Below, one piece after another: positions 32,769-43,142 of a stretch of 54,076 nucleotides of DNA (within the stretch, counting starts at the first letter, position 1; every line of letters begins with the position of its first letter). Made by a program: the position numbers and the translations under genes. The DNA lies in the NCBI GenBank assembly GCA_011390635.1, contig JAABSA010000025.1, forward strand, positions 1 through 54,076, in the 5' to 3' direction. This stretch comes from Desulfotignum sp. GTDB lineage: Bacteria; Desulfobacterota; Desulfobacteria; Desulfobacterales; Desulfobacteraceae. The notes beneath the pieces are model-generated. The model saw only the letters and a list, made by a program, of their open reading frames with translations. It had not been told where the DNA came from and made no database searches.

Positions 32769-34736
32769 CTACAGCAGGGTCAGATCCCAGTTCCATAGTC
32801 CTGGCCGATCCTTTGGTGTTACCCCTTTGGGAATAGGTTCCTGCAGGGTGACAAAGCAGGTGTATCCCGCCTTTTCCAGGATTTTTCTGTGGACGGTCAG
32901 ATCCAGGCACCAGTTGGGGAACACATAAAAAAGATCATTGGACCGGCTGATCCAGGCCCCTTCTTTTTTGGGGCTCAAAAACAGGGTTCCCACAGACAGA
33001 TCCGGGGAAATGATTCTGGAAACAGCCAGGGGCCAGTTTGCCTGGATGACAACACCCAGGGGCAGGTTAGATGCCGCCGGCAGGGACAAAAAGGTTTCCT
33101 TGTCCAGCTCCGGCGACACAATGGCACCGGAAAATCCATACTGCTGTAACTGATTGACCGTCATGGTGTTGGTGATATTGCAGAAAGGTCCTGCCCACAG
33201 ATTCAGTCTGGTTGGATGTGTAAACAGACTGATCTGCCAGACCGCATTGAGAACAAAATTTTTGGCACCTTTTTTCACAGCTGCATTGACATATCCCCGG
33301 CACAGGGATTCATCCTCGGGAAACAAAAGCGGATCCAGCCACAGCCAGGTTTTGCCTGCAGGTCTGCCGCCGTAGCGGCTGCCGGAGATCCATATCCCTT
33401 GCTCTGAAGGTTTTTGCACCGCTGCAGGGTTGCTTCGTGATACATGAAGATCCAGAATCCTGTGTTTTGACGGCCTGCTTTTCCGCATCCGGACAGGGGA
33501 AAATATTGGATCAGAGACCTGTCCGGCCGGCACAATTTTTGTATGGTCCATACCATTTATCTCGGATTCCAGATCCTGCAGCAATGTTGCCAACTCTTTG
33601 CTCCGGCGGTCAATAAGATGGACTGATGTGCCGGATCGCACCTTGTGCCGGGATGTTTTTGAAAGAAAGAATTTTGCTTTTTTGGGCACCGCCCGGGTGA
33701 CATTCTGGACCTCGTGGAAAGCATCTTCTTCATTTCCGATGCGCAGCAGGTCCCCCTGGTGCAATGCCTCTCTGGTGATGAAATACGGAGCAGCCGGGTT
33801 TTTCACCCGCCCCATAAACAAGCCGGATCCGGTGCCATCGTCATGGTCGAGGGGGTTGTGGACCCTGTGGGACAAAAGATTATAGTGGGTGAACTGTCTT
33901 CCCAACGCATAATCAAGGTACGCCAGGGCCTCTTTTTTGTGTGACGGCTGGTCCCGAAGCAGTTGAAATGCCTTGACCGTGTAATACACATAGTGAGGGC
34001 TTTTTTTGCGCCCCTCGATTTTCCAGGTGGACACCTGTGGAATATCTGTGAGTACTTTGGCCAGCACATCTGCGGAAAAATCCATGCAGGAAAAATACCG
34101 CTTTTTTTTCCCTTTCTGCTCATATACACGCCGGCAGGGCTGGACGCACCTTCCGCGCAGGGCGCTTTTCCCGCCGAACCAGGAACTCCAGTAACACCGG
34201 CCCGATACAGCGTAGCAGAGGGCACCGTGGACAAATACTTCCAGATCCATATTCTTCGGCGCATGGGCCGCCATTGCTCTGATCTCATCCAGGGTGAATT
34301 CTCTGGGCAGTACCACCCGGCTGAATCCGGCTTTGCTTGCGGTTTCAAGGCCGGCGGGAAAGGTCAGGTTGGCCAGGGTGGATAAATGGAATTCTCCTGT
34401 AAAACCGGCCTGCCGGGCCAGGGGAATCATGGCCAGGTCCTGGACAATCAAAGCGTCAAAGGTCACATGGCGGCAGAGTTTGGTGAGAAGCCGAAACGCT
34501 TTTTCCTGTTCATGCTCCTTGAGGGTGGTATTAAAGGCGATATAGACCTGGATTTGCCTGGAACGGGCCAGACTGCCCAGCCGGGAAAGGTCTTCAATGC
34601 TGAAATTGTGTGCTTCCATGCGGGCGGAAAATATTTTCAGGCCGCAGTAAATGGCATCTGCCCCGGCAGCTACGGCAGCCAGAAACGCGGTTTTGTCACC
34701 GGCCGGAGCCAGGATTGCAGGTGTGTTTCGGATCAT
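32769..34736 (-). CDS. Peptidase U32-family protein (YhbU/RlhA-like)
   Basis: The protein has 655 residues. The N-terminal two-thirds is a U32 TIM-barrel-like domain opening with APAGDKTAFLAAVAAGADAIYCG, whose APAGD and GADAIYCG parts are diagnostic. The family signature E-x-F-x-H-G-x-x-C is at residues 166-174 (EVFVHGALC), with further Cys residues at 181 and in GRCVQPCRRVY that could bind an Fe-S cluster. A C-terminal domain of about 250 residues follows, as in the longer family members involved in 23S rRNA or tRNA hydroxylation. AAAGGA precedes the ATG. Real peptidase activity is unproven for this group. Confidence 0.88.
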   Translation of the reverse strand: MIRNTPAILAPAGDKTAFLAAVAAGADAIYCGLKIFSARMEAHNFSIEDLSRLGSLARSRQIQVYIAFNTTLKEHEQEKAFRLLTKLCRHVTFDALIVQDLAMIPLARQAGFTGEFHLSTLANLTFPAGLETASKAGFSRVVLPREFTLDEIRAMAAHAPKNMDLEVFVHGALCYAVSGRCYWSSWFGGKSALRGRCVQPCRRVYEQKGKKKRYFSCMDFSADVLAKVLTDIPQVSTWKIEGRKKSPHYVYYTVKAFQLLRDQPSHKKEALAYLDYALGRQFTHYNLLSHRVHNPLDHDDGTGSGLFMGRVKNPAAPYFITREALHQGDLLRIGNEEDAFHEVQNVTRAVPKKAKFFLSKTSRHKVRSGTSVHLIDRRSKELATLLQDLESEINGMDHTKIVPAGQVSDPIFSPVRMRKSRPSKHRILDLHVSRSNPAAVQKPSEQGIWISGSRYGGRPAGKTWLWLDPLLFPEDESLCRGYVNAAVKKGAKNFVLNAVWQISLFTHPTRLNLWAGPFCNITNTMTVNQLQQYGFSGAIVSPELDKETFLSLPAASNLPLGVVIQANWPLAVSRIISPDLSVGTLFLSPKKEGAWISRSNDLFYVFPNWCLDLTVHRKILEKAGYTCFVTLQEPIPKGVTPKDRPGLWNWDLTLL

Positions 34737-34862
34737 GTTTTCCTTTGAAGGGTATAATTAATTGGTCATGCAGTATTGCAATTTTACAGGATTTTGTCAA
34801 AATACCATTATAAATATGCCGGGGCAATCATATGTCACCAAATGTCATTCGGTTGATCGATG

Positions 34863-34944
34863 CACGCCCGCTGTGGGTGTCTTGCATCCGGCCCGAGATT
34901 TCAGAATCTGACGGTCCGGATGCAAGACACCCGCAGCGGGCGTG
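34863..34944. repeat. Long intergenic inverted repeat (29-base arms)
   Basis: The arms 34863-34891 and 34916-34944 are reverse complements with a single mismatch. They enclose a 24-base loop that itself holds a small hairpin (AGATT-TCAG-AATCT at 34896-34909). The structure is in the 285-base gap between the divergent U32 and LD-carboxypeptidase genes. No T tract follows on either strand. The rest of the gap shows nothing else clear apart from the ribosome site of the next gene. Confidence 0.85.
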
Positions 34945-35021
34945 GTCAATATATTTTTGGCTGCATCTGCATGTGATTGTCCGGCCGGATAGCACTGCGC
35001 CAAAAGAGGAGGCCATTCCAA

Positions 35022-35915
35022 ATGATAATCGATACATTCCCCAGACTGAAAAAAGGGGATCTCATAGGGGTGGCAGCCCCGTGTGCTCGGTTTGACCAAT
35101 CCCGGCTGCTTCAGGGGATTGACTGTCTGAAGCAGCTGGGGTTTCAGGTGCGGGTTCCCAAAAAAATCTATGAAAAAAAACGGTATATGGCCGGAGAGGA
35201 CCAATGCCGGGCGGATGTAATCAACCAGCTGGCTGCTGATTCTGATATCAAAGGCATTATCTGTGCCAGGGGCGGTTTCGGGGCAATGCGCATGCTGGCC
35301 CACCTGGACTGGAATCTGATCCGGGCCAACCCCAAATTGTTTGTGGGATTTTCAGATGCCACTGCGTTGCTCATCACCCTCATGCAGCAGGCAGGTCTCA
35401 GCGTGGTCCACGGCCCGAATCTTGTGTCGCTGGCTGAACCGGATAGACCCACCCTGGATACCTTTTTCAAAGCCGTTACAGGTTCCTTGACATCGGTGAC
35501 GGCAGACAAGGCAATTTGCCTGAAACCAGGCCGGGCAAAAGGAATTCTTACGGGTGGAAATCTGGCTACTTTGACCCATCTTATCGGTACCCGTTTTGCC
35601 CCGGATTTTTCAGGGGCTGTATTGTTTCTGGAGGATGTGGGAGAACCGGCCTATAAAATTGACCGGATGTTGTCCCAGATGAAGATGGCCGGGTTTTTTA
35701 CACAGATTTCAGCAGTTGTGACCGGGTCTTTTGCAGGGTGTGACCACCCGCAATATCTGCCCGATATTGTTGATGATATCTTCGGAGAATACAAGGTGCC
35801 GGTTCTCATGGGGCTGGCTGCGGGTCATGGCGGTACCAATCTGTCTTTGACCATGGGTCGGCAGGTCTTGCTGGATGCAGGTGCAAAACAGATGCAATGG
35901 CAGGATCTGTTATGA
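35022..35915 (+). CDS. LD-carboxypeptidase (peptidase S66 family)
   Basis: The 297-residue protein matches the S66 family that trims D-Ala from muropeptide tetrapeptides in cell-wall recycling. Motifs are VAAPCARFD at the N-terminus, ARGGFGAMRM near residue 87, the nucleophile in VGFSDATALL (Ser111), a Glu in EDVGEPAYKIDRML near 207, and His in AAGHGGTNLSLTMG near 270. The start was set at 35022 because AGGAGG is at 35007-35012; an upstream in-frame TTG has no ribosome site. Its stop overlaps the serine hydrolase start by four bases (ATGA). Confidence 0.92.
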   Translation: MIIDTFPRLKKGDLIGVAAPCARFDQSRLLQGIDCLKQLGFQVRVPKKIYEKKRYMAGEDQCRADVINQLAADSDIKGIICARGGFGAMRMLAHLDWNLIRANPKLFVGFSDATALLITLMQQAGLSVVHGPNLVSLAEPDRPTLDTFFKAVTGSLTSVTADKAICLKPGRAKGILTGGNLATLTHLIGTRFAPDFSGAVLFLEDVGEPAYKIDRMLSQMKMAGFFTQISAVVTGSFAGCDHPQYLPDIVDDIFGEYKVPVLMGLAAGHGGTNLSLTMGRQVLLDAGAKQMQWQDLL

Positions 35916-36994
35916 CATATGGACCGATATCCAGGACAATGGTCCGGGGGATCGCCGATGGTGTCTTTCCCGGAGCTGTTCTTTTGTGTGCCAAAGGACC
36001 TGATATCTTTTTTTTTGATGCATTCGGCCTGGCTGATCTTGAAACAAAGCGGCAGATAGGCATTGATTCCGTATTTGACCTGGCTTCTTTGACCAAGCCT
36101 CTGGCCACGGCCGTTGCCATGATGCTGCTGGTCCAAGAAGGCCGTCTGGGCCTGGAAACCCGCCTGGGTGACGTTCTGCCGGCAGCAGTCGGGTCATCCA
36201 AAGCCGGTATCACCATGGATATGCTGCTGCGCCATACATCAGGACTGCCGGCCCACCGTGATTATTTTAAAACCATTTATCAACAACCTGATCCCCTTTA
36301 TAGCCTGCGCAAAAAGTTGCTTTCCGAACCATTGCAAAAAAATCCAGGTACATGTCAGATCTATAGCGATCTGGGGTATATGCTGCTTTGCTGGGTGATT
36401 GAAACCGTGACACAAAAGCGCCTGGATCATTTTGTCCGGGACCGTATCACCATCCCTTTGGGAATAAAAGATCTGTTTTTTATCGACAGACACACAAACA
36501 CGCTGCCTGTAAATCCTGACCGCCTGGTATCCACCCGGAACTGTCCTTTTCGCAAACGCATTCTCACTGGTGAAGTGGAGGATGAAAATGCCTGGGCCGC
36601 CGGCGGTATTCAGGGGCATGCCGGTCTTTTCGGGGATGCAGCATCGATTTACCTATTGTGTCTGGAAATCCTTTGCGGGCTTGCACAAAGGCCCACCCGG
36701 ATTCTGGATCCCCGGATCCTGGCCGCTTTTGTGGAAAAATATCCGGGTAAGACCATGGTTGCAGGATTTGATACACCTTCACAGACCGGTTCGTCAGCCG
36801 GCCGGTTTTTTTCCCAAAAAACTGTGGGGCATCTGGGTTTTACCGGAACCTCCTTCTGGCTTGACCCTGAAACCAGCCTTGTGGTGATTTTTTTGACCAA
36901 CCGGGTCCATCCCAGCCGGTCCAATGAGAAAATCAAAAAATTCAGGCCAATAATTCATGACTGCATTGCCGGGTGCATTAGAAGACAACAATGA
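35912..36994 (+). CDS. Beta-lactamase-family serine hydrolase
   Basis: The 360-residue protein is a class C beta-lactamase/DD-peptidase-like hydrolase. The catalytic SxxK is at residues 59-62 (ASLTKPLATA), followed by a YxN-like YSDLGYMLL near residue 152 and an HxG-type LGFTGTSFW near 310. No clear signal peptide is seen, so a cytoplasmic role in peptidoglycan recycling beside the overlapping LD-carboxypeptidase is plausible. Substrate is unknown; esterases and D-amino-acid amidases share these motifs. Confidence 0.87.
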   Translation: MTYGPISRTMVRGIADGVFPGAVLLCAKGPDIFFFDAFGLADLETKRQIGIDSVFDLASLTKPLATAVAMMLLVQEGRLGLETRLGDVLPAAVGSSKAGITMDMLLRHTSGLPAHRDYFKTIYQQPDPLYSLRKKLLSEPLQKNPGTCQIYSDLGYMLLCWVIETVTQKRLDHFVRDRITIPLGIKDLFFIDRHTNTLPVNPDRLVSTRNCPFRKRILTGEVEDENAWAAGGIQGHAGLFGDAASIYLLCLEILCGLAQRPTRILDPRILAAFVEKYPGKTMVAGFDTPSQTGSSAGRFFSQKTVGHLGFTGTSFWLDPETSLVVIFLTNRVHPSRSNEKIKKFRPIIHDCIAGCIRRQQ

Positions 36995-37102
36995 GAATTA
37001 TATAAGGATATCAGACTTTGTTCTTGTAAAATAGCGCCAATTTTGTTAGCAACTATCAATTCAGGCAAAAGCATGATTTTTTTTACAAAGGCGGTCAATT
37101 AA

Positions 37103-38173
<1,071 letters not shown>

Positions 38174-38177
38174 TTAC

Positions 38178-38984
38178 ATGTTTTCACGCAGAATGCTTAT
38201 CGTCATCGGTGTGGCATTATTTGTTGCAATCAATTTGATTGTCATCACCATGACCAGCCGTCAAACCCTGCCGGTGAACGGTCCGGAAAAACTGTTTGTC
38301 ACCCTGACAGCGCCTTTCCAGATGCTGGTGCAAAAAACCATTTCTTTGACCGCCGGCATCTGGCATACTTATTTTGCAGCTGTTCATGCCGTCAAAGAAA
38401 ATGCTGTATTAAAAGAACAACTGTCCAGGGCACACCAGATCAAAAATATGAACCGGGAGTTGATAAAAGAGAACGCCAGACTTAAAAAATTTGTTGATTT
38501 TACCGCTTCCGTACCTGACACCTATGTGGCAGCAAGGGTTATCGGGCGTGATCCCTCTCCCTGGTTTAAAACTATCATGATTGACAAAGGAGAAACCCAC
38601 GGCCTGGTAAAAACCGCACCCGTGATTGTATCAGAGGGTATTGTGGGACAGATCATAACGGTGTCCCGCAATTTTTCCAGGGTGCTGCTCATAACCGACC
38701 GCAATTCCGCTGTGGATGCCTTGGTCCAAAACACCCGGGCCCGGGGAATGGTCAAGGGCAGCAATGAAAACACCTGTGTTTTTGTGTATGCCCTGCGCAA
38801 GGATGAAATTCACACCGGAGAAATGATTGTTACCTCAGGTCTGGATCAGGTGTTTCCCAAGGGGTTGAAAATAGGCCGGATACTGGAGGTCACAAAAGAG
38901 CATTCCCAGTTGTTTCAGGATATCACCATTCAGACAAGCGTAGATTTTGATACTTTGGAAGAGGTCCTGGTGTATAAAAAATGA
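38178..38984 (+). CDS. mreC: Rod-shape-determining protein MreC
   Basis: The protein has 268 residues: one N-terminal membrane helix (about 8-27), a coiled coil about 70-110 (KENAVLKEQLSRAHQIKNMN and onward), then the periplasmic beta-barrel domain with VIGRDPSPWFKTIMIDKG, a highly conserved signature. It begins four bases after the mreB stop. A longer upstream frame overlaps mreB and is not used. Its stop overlaps mreD by four bases. Confidence 0.96.
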   Translation: MFSRRMLIVIGVALFVAINLIVITMTSRQTLPVNGPEKLFVTLTAPFQMLVQKTISLTAGIWHTYFAAVHAVKENAVLKEQLSRAHQIKNMNRELIKENARLKKFVDFTASVPDTYVAARVIGRDPSPWFKTIMIDKGETHGLVKTAPVIVSEGIVGQIITVSRNFSRVLLITDRNSAVDALVQNTRARGMVKGSNENTCVFVYALRKDEIHTGEMIVTSGLDQVFPKGLKIGRILEVTKEHSQLFQDITIQTSVDFDTLEEVLVYKK

Positions 38985-39511
38985 ACGGGCTTTTTTTTAT
39001 CGTCATTACCCTGGCTGTCGTTGTTTTTCAGACCATTGTTTCACCCTGTTTTTTCTGGTTTCCCCAAAGTTTTGATGTGACCATCATTCTGATATTGTTT
39101 TTAAGCCTGCATTTTTACCGCCATGCTGTGGTGCCGGCCATTGTGTTTATCGGCAGCATCATGGACAGTCTGTCAGGGGGACCCTTTTTTCTGTACACTT
39201 TTTCTTATATCTGGATTTACCTGATTGTCCAGCTTGTAAAACAAATTGTTTTCCAGACCAGCGGGCTGTTTATTCTGGTTATCAGTATGGTATCGATTTT
39301 GATTCAGCAGGGGCTGGTGGTTTTCAGCGTATTCATTCAACAGGGCAAAACAGGAGTCTGGCAGATGGACTTCACCTCTATGGGTGCACAGTTATTATGG
39401 GGCACTTTACTGATTCCCCCCGGTGTCTGGTTACTTTCTTTGTGTTATCAGAACTGGCGTTACATGGTCCGGGTACTTAAAAAAAGCTGGGAACACAAGG
39501 TGCATAATTAA
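38981..39511 (+). CDS. mreD: Rod-shape-determining membrane protein MreD
   Basis: The 176-residue protein is almost entirely hydrophobic, with five or six helices. The MreD-typical VFIGSIMDSLSGGPFFLYTF stretch near residue 60 carries the conserved Asp, Gly and Phe residues. It sits between mreC and the PBP2 gene with a four-base overlap at its start, which secures the identity of this weakly conserved protein. Confidence 0.92.
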   Translation: MNGLFFIVITLAVVVFQTIVSPCFFWFPQSFDVTIILILFLSLHFYRHAVVPAIVFIGSIMDSLSGGPFFLYTFSYIWIYLIVQLVKQIVFQTSGLFILVISMVSILIQQGLVVFSVFIQQGKTGVWQMDFTSMGAQLLWGTLLIPPGVWLLSLCYQNWRYMVRVLKKSWEHKVHN

Positions 39512-39512
39512 G

Positions 39513-41375
39513 ATGCATGAGCTCAATAAAAATGCAGACCGTGACTGGATTAAACAACAGATAATGTGGGCCAGCCTCTGTATTCTGATCATATTTGTCC
39601 TGTTGTTTCTTCGGCTGGTGTATCTTCAGCTCATCAAAGGCGAAGAATTTCGCCGCCTGTCTGAAACAAATTGCGTGCGCCTCAAGAGTATCAAGCAATC
39701 CAGGGGATTGATATATGACCGGAACAAACAGCTCCTGGTGGACAACCGGCCGGCATTCGATCTGGTGGTTGTGCTGGAAGATGCAGCACCTGTGGCGGAT
39801 ACCATTTCCTTATTGTCGTCCTTGATCCATGAACCCTATGCAGACCTCATGGACAATATCCAGAAGGCCGGCAATACGGCTTTTTATAAGCCGATCACTT
39901 TGAAAAAAGACATTTCCAGAGATCAGCTGGCAATTGTGGAGTCTCATAAATTCGATCTGCCGGGCATCCACATTGAAATCGAACCCACCAGATATTACAT
40001 GTATCCCAAAATGGCTTCCCATCTTCTGGGGTATCTGGGAGAGATCAACAAAAGAGAGCTGGAAACCGGTAATTTTCCCCATGTGAAATCCGGTGACAGC
40101 ATCGGTCGGTACGGGGTGGAAAAAAGTTTTGAATCTTTTTTGCAGGGCAGACGGGGGGGACGTCAGGTTGAAGTGGATGTCAACGGCCGGGTGGTGAAGG
40201 TGCTGAAAACCGTGGAACCAGTATCTGGAAATGATCTTCACCTGACCCTGGATCTTTCACTGCAGCAGGTGGCTGAAGACCTGCTCAAAGACCAGGATGG
40301 CGCGGTGGTGGCCATTGATCCGTCCAATGGCGATGTTTTGGCCATGGCCAGCAGTCCCAGCTTTGACCAGAATGATTTCATAGGCGGGATATCCAGTAAA
40401 AAATGGCGCCTTCTGATGGACAACCCGGGCAAACCCATGACCAATAAGGCCATTCAGGCGGAATATCCTCCGGCTTCAACATATAAAATAGTAACCGCCA
40501 TTGCAGCGATGGAAGAAACGGCCATTGACGTCCATACCACTTCATTTTGTCCGGGGTATTATGTCTTCGGCAACCGGCGCTACCATTGCTGGAGCAAATA
40601 TGGCCATGGAAAACTCTCTGTTGAAGCGGCCATAGCCCAGTCCTGTGATGTGTTTTTTTACCAGGCCGGTGAAAAAATAGGGGTGGATGCCCTGGCCCAG
40701 TATGCCAGAGGATGCGGACTCGGAAGATCCACCGGCATTGCCCTGGACCATGAGCGTAATGGTCTGATCCCGACGGCTGCCTGGAAACGTAAACGGTTCC
40801 AGGAGTCCTGGCATGCAGGAGAGACCCTTTCCATAAGTATCGGACAGGGATTCAATCTGGTTACCCCCCTCCAGATGGCAGTGCTGACAGCGGCCATCAG
40901 CAACGGCGGGACGTTATACCGGCCCAGGATCGTCAAAAATATTACAGACAGTAACGGCAATGTGATTAAAAAAATAGAACCCGAGATTACCGGGGGGATA
41001 CCAGCCGGGAAAGAAACCCTGGAACATGTCAGAAAAGGGCTTTTGGACGTTGTGCAGGGGAACCGGGGAACCGCCCGGGCTGTTCGCATCAAAGGGGTTG
41101 AAATGGCGGGAAAAACCGGTACTGCCCAGGTTTTTTCCAGAAAAACCGGTGAAAAATTTGACAACGAAAATCTGATAAGGACATTGCAGGATCATGCCTG
41201 GTTTATATGTTATGCCCCGGCCGACAATCCTGTGATAGCCATTTCAGTGATTATTGAACATGGTGAACACGGCTCCACGGCAGCTGCACCTGTGGCGGCA
41301 GCTCTGGTGAAAAAATATCTGAACCTTCCCGGATCGCATATGACACCAGCATCAGAAACAGCCGGGGAAGGATAA
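39513..41375 (+). CDS. mrdA: Penicillin-binding protein 2 (peptidoglycan transpeptidase)
   Basis: The 620-residue bitopic protein has a single N-terminal helix (about 20-40), the pedestal domain, and a transpeptidase domain with STYK at 322-325 (nucleophile Ser322), the SxN equivalent SCD in AQSCDVFFYQ, and KTG at 534-536 (AGKTGTAQ). PBP2 is the elongasome cross-linking enzyme paired with RodA. The ATG at 39513 was chosen because it lies just after the mreD stop; a longer frame upstream overlaps mreD. Confidence 0.96.
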   Translation: MHELNKNADRDWIKQQIMWASLCILIIFVLLFLRLVYLQLIKGEEFRRLSETNCVRLKSIKQSRGLIYDRNKQLLVDNRPAFDLVVVLEDAAPVADTISLLSSLIHEPYADLMDNIQKAGNTAFYKPITLKKDISRDQLAIVESHKFDLPGIHIEIEPTRYYMYPKMASHLLGYLGEINKRELETGNFPHVKSGDSIGRYGVEKSFESFLQGRRGGRQVEVDVNGRVVKVLKTVEPVSGNDLHLTLDLSLQQVAEDLLKDQDGAVVAIDPSNGDVLAMASSPSFDQNDFIGGISSKKWRLLMDNPGKPMTNKAIQAEYPPASTYKIVTAIAAMEETAIDVHTTSFCPGYYVFGNRRYHCWSKYGHGKLSVEAAIAQSCDVFFYQAGEKIGVDALAQYARGCGLGRSTGIALDHERNGLIPTAAWKRKRFQESWHAGETLSISIGQGFNLVTPLQMAVLTAAISNGGTLYRPRIVKNITDSNGNVIKKIEPEITGGIPAGKETLEHVRKGLLDVVQGNRGTARAVRIKGVEMAGKTGTAQVFSRKTGEKFDNENLIRTLQDHAWFICYAPADNPVIAISVIIEHGEHGSTAAAPVAAALVKKYLNLPGSHMTPASETAGEG

Positions 41376-41384
41376 AAAAAGCCT

Positions 41385-42494
41385 ATGTTTGACAGGCGCC
41401 TGATAGAAAATTTCGACTGGGGATTTTTTGCACTGATCCTGGTTATCGGATCCTGCGGCCTCGTAATTTTGTATTCTGCAGTCAGCGCCGGCTGGCAGGG
41501 AACCGGTCTGCATTATCTGTTTAAGAAACAGATGGTCTGGATGGGAGCCGGCCTGGTTGTGATACTGGGTATTCTGGTAATCGATTTTAGAAATCTGGAC
41601 AAACTGAATCTGTTTATTTATGCCATCTGTGTGGGGCTTCTGGTAAGTATTTATTTTTTTGGGCTGTCAGGGGGCGGTTCCAGGCGATGGCTGTCTTTGG
41701 GTTTTGCTACTATACAGCCATCTGAACTGATGAAAATTTCTTTGATAATCAGCCTGTCTTCCCTCTATGCCGGCACTGTTTCTCCAGAAGGGCTGAACTT
41801 CAGAAATTTGATCAAACCGGCGGTTCTCTGTATGATACCTGTCGCATTGATTGTGAACCAGCCGGATTTGGGTACGGGTTTGCTGCTGCTGCTCATTGCA
41901 GGGTCCATCACTTTGTTTGTAAAAGTTGAAAAAAAAGTTGTGTTCACACTGGGGGGGCTTTTGGTTTTGATTGTACCCGTGGTCTGGTTTACGGGTCTCA
42001 AAGAATACCAGAAAGAGCGGATTATGACGTTCCTTGATCCAGACCGGGACCCTTTGGGTACAGGGTATCATATCATCCAGTCCAAAATCGCCATAGGCTC
42101 TGGCATGATCACAGGCAAAGGCTTTCTGGAGGGTACCCAGAATGCCTTGTCTTTTCTGCCGGAGCAGCATACGGATTTTATTTTATCCGTACTTGCGGAA
42201 GAATGGGGACTGGTGGGATGTACCGTGCTTCTGGTGTTATATTTTATGTTGTTGTTCTGGGGGTTGAATATCGCCTATAACTGCCGCAATATGTTTGGAT
42301 CCATTCTGGCATTCGGCATTACCAGTATGATATTCTGGCAAATTTTCATTAATATCGGCATGGTTATGGGACTGATGCCGGTGGTGGGGGTCCCCTTGCC
42401 CCTGATTTCCTACGGCGGGTCTTCTGTTATAACCAATATGGTAGGATTCGGCATTTTACTCAACATCAGCATGCGCAATTTTTCCACGGCCTGA
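41385..42494 (+). CDS. rodA: Peptidoglycan glycosyltransferase RodA (SEDS)
   Basis: The 369-residue SEDS protein has about ten helices. Hallmarks are GGSRRWLSLGFATIQPSELMK (GSRRW and QPSELMK are the diagnostic parts), NQPDLGTGLLLL, the large periplasmic loop with FLDPDRDPLGTGYHIIQSKIAIGSG beginning near residue 212, and GVPLPLISYGGSS near the end. It polymerises lipid II together with PBP2, whose gene ends 9 bases before it. It closes the rod-shape operon. Confidence 0.97.
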   Translation: MFDRRLIENFDWGFFALILVIGSCGLVILYSAVSAGWQGTGLHYLFKKQMVWMGAGLVVILGILVIDFRNLDKLNLFIYAICVGLLVSIYFFGLSGGGSRRWLSLGFATIQPSELMKISLIISLSSLYAGTVSPEGLNFRNLIKPAVLCMIPVALIVNQPDLGTGLLLLLIAGSITLFVKVEKKVVFTLGGLLVLIVPVVWFTGLKEYQKERIMTFLDPDRDPLGTGYHIIQSKIAIGSGMITGKGFLEGTQNALSFLPEQHTDFILSVLAEEWGLVGCTVLLVLYFMLLFWGLNIAYNCRNMFGSILAFGITSMIFWQIFINIGMVMGLMPVVGVPLPLISYGGSSVITNMVGFGILLNISMRNFSTA

Positions 42495-42631
42495 CCCGCC
42501 TGTTGTTTTGGTGTTTTTTTGAAAGAATGCATATAAGGCACCGCCACTGTGAATATGGGAAATATTTTCTTATTCCATGTTGACAAATGGTTACCTGGAT
42601 GGTACTCAAGTCTCGATTTGACTGGCAATTG

Positions 42632-42668
42632 GACTGTTTTTGCGCAAAAACAGTCAGTAAGATATAAG
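42632..42668 (+). promoter_or_regulatory. 24-base perfect palindrome with possible promoter ahead of the ATP synthase operon
   Basis: Bases 42632-42655 (GACTGTTTTTGCGC and its mirror) form a perfect palindrome of 12-base half-sites. A possible promoter overlaps it: TTGC at 42640-42643 as a poor -35, a 17-base spacer measured from 42646, and TATAAG at 42663-42668. No T tract follows the palindrome, so a terminator for the rodA operon is less likely than an operator. The remaining 216-base gap also has TTGACA at 42580-42585 without a good -10. Confidence 0.45.
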
Positions 42669-42710
42669 TGGTTGATTTTTTTATAATTATTAACTGGCGG
42701 AGGGAATTTT

Positions 42711-43142
42711 ATGATAACTGTGATTCCTGATATATCATTGGTGTATCAGATGATCAATTTCCTGATTCTGCTTTTTGTACTCAATCTGTTGCTGTACAAA
42801 CCCATCCGAAAAGTGCTTCTGGAAAGAAAGGCAAAGGTGCAAGGCCTTGAAAACGGCGTTGAAAAAGCGTCTGCCGACCTTGCTTCCCAGGAGGAATCTT
42901 ATAAGAACGGGTTACGTCAGGCCAGATCCGAAGGCGTAAAAAAGAAAGAAACCTTCGTGGATGAGGCATCAAAACAGGAGCGGGAAATTATCGATCAGAT
43001 CAACAAAAAGGCTCAGGCCAACCTGGCGCAGATAAAGCAGCAGGTGGCAGATGAGACAGAGCAGGCCCGAAAAGCCCTGGAAAGCGAAGTGGAGGTATTT
43101 GCCAAGGCCATTGGTGAAAAAATTCTGGGGAGGGCTTTTTGA
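42711..43142 (+). CDS. atpF': F-type ATP synthase subunit b' (F0)
   Basis: The 143-residue protein has one N-terminal membrane helix (about 10-30, MINFLILLFVLNLLLY) followed by a long charged coiled coil, the layout of the peripheral-stalk b/b' subunits. Two different b-type genes in tandem at the head of the operon are typical of Desulfobacterota and photosynthetic bacteria. A GGAGGGAA ribosome site precedes the ATG. The stop overlaps the next start by one base. Confidence 0.93.
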   Translation: MITVIPDISLVYQMINFLILLFVLNLLLYKPIRKVLLERKAKVQGLENGVEKASADLASQEESYKNGLRQARSEGVKKKETFVDEASKQEREIIDQINKKAQANLAQIKQQVADETEQARKALESEVEVFAKAIGEKILGRAF

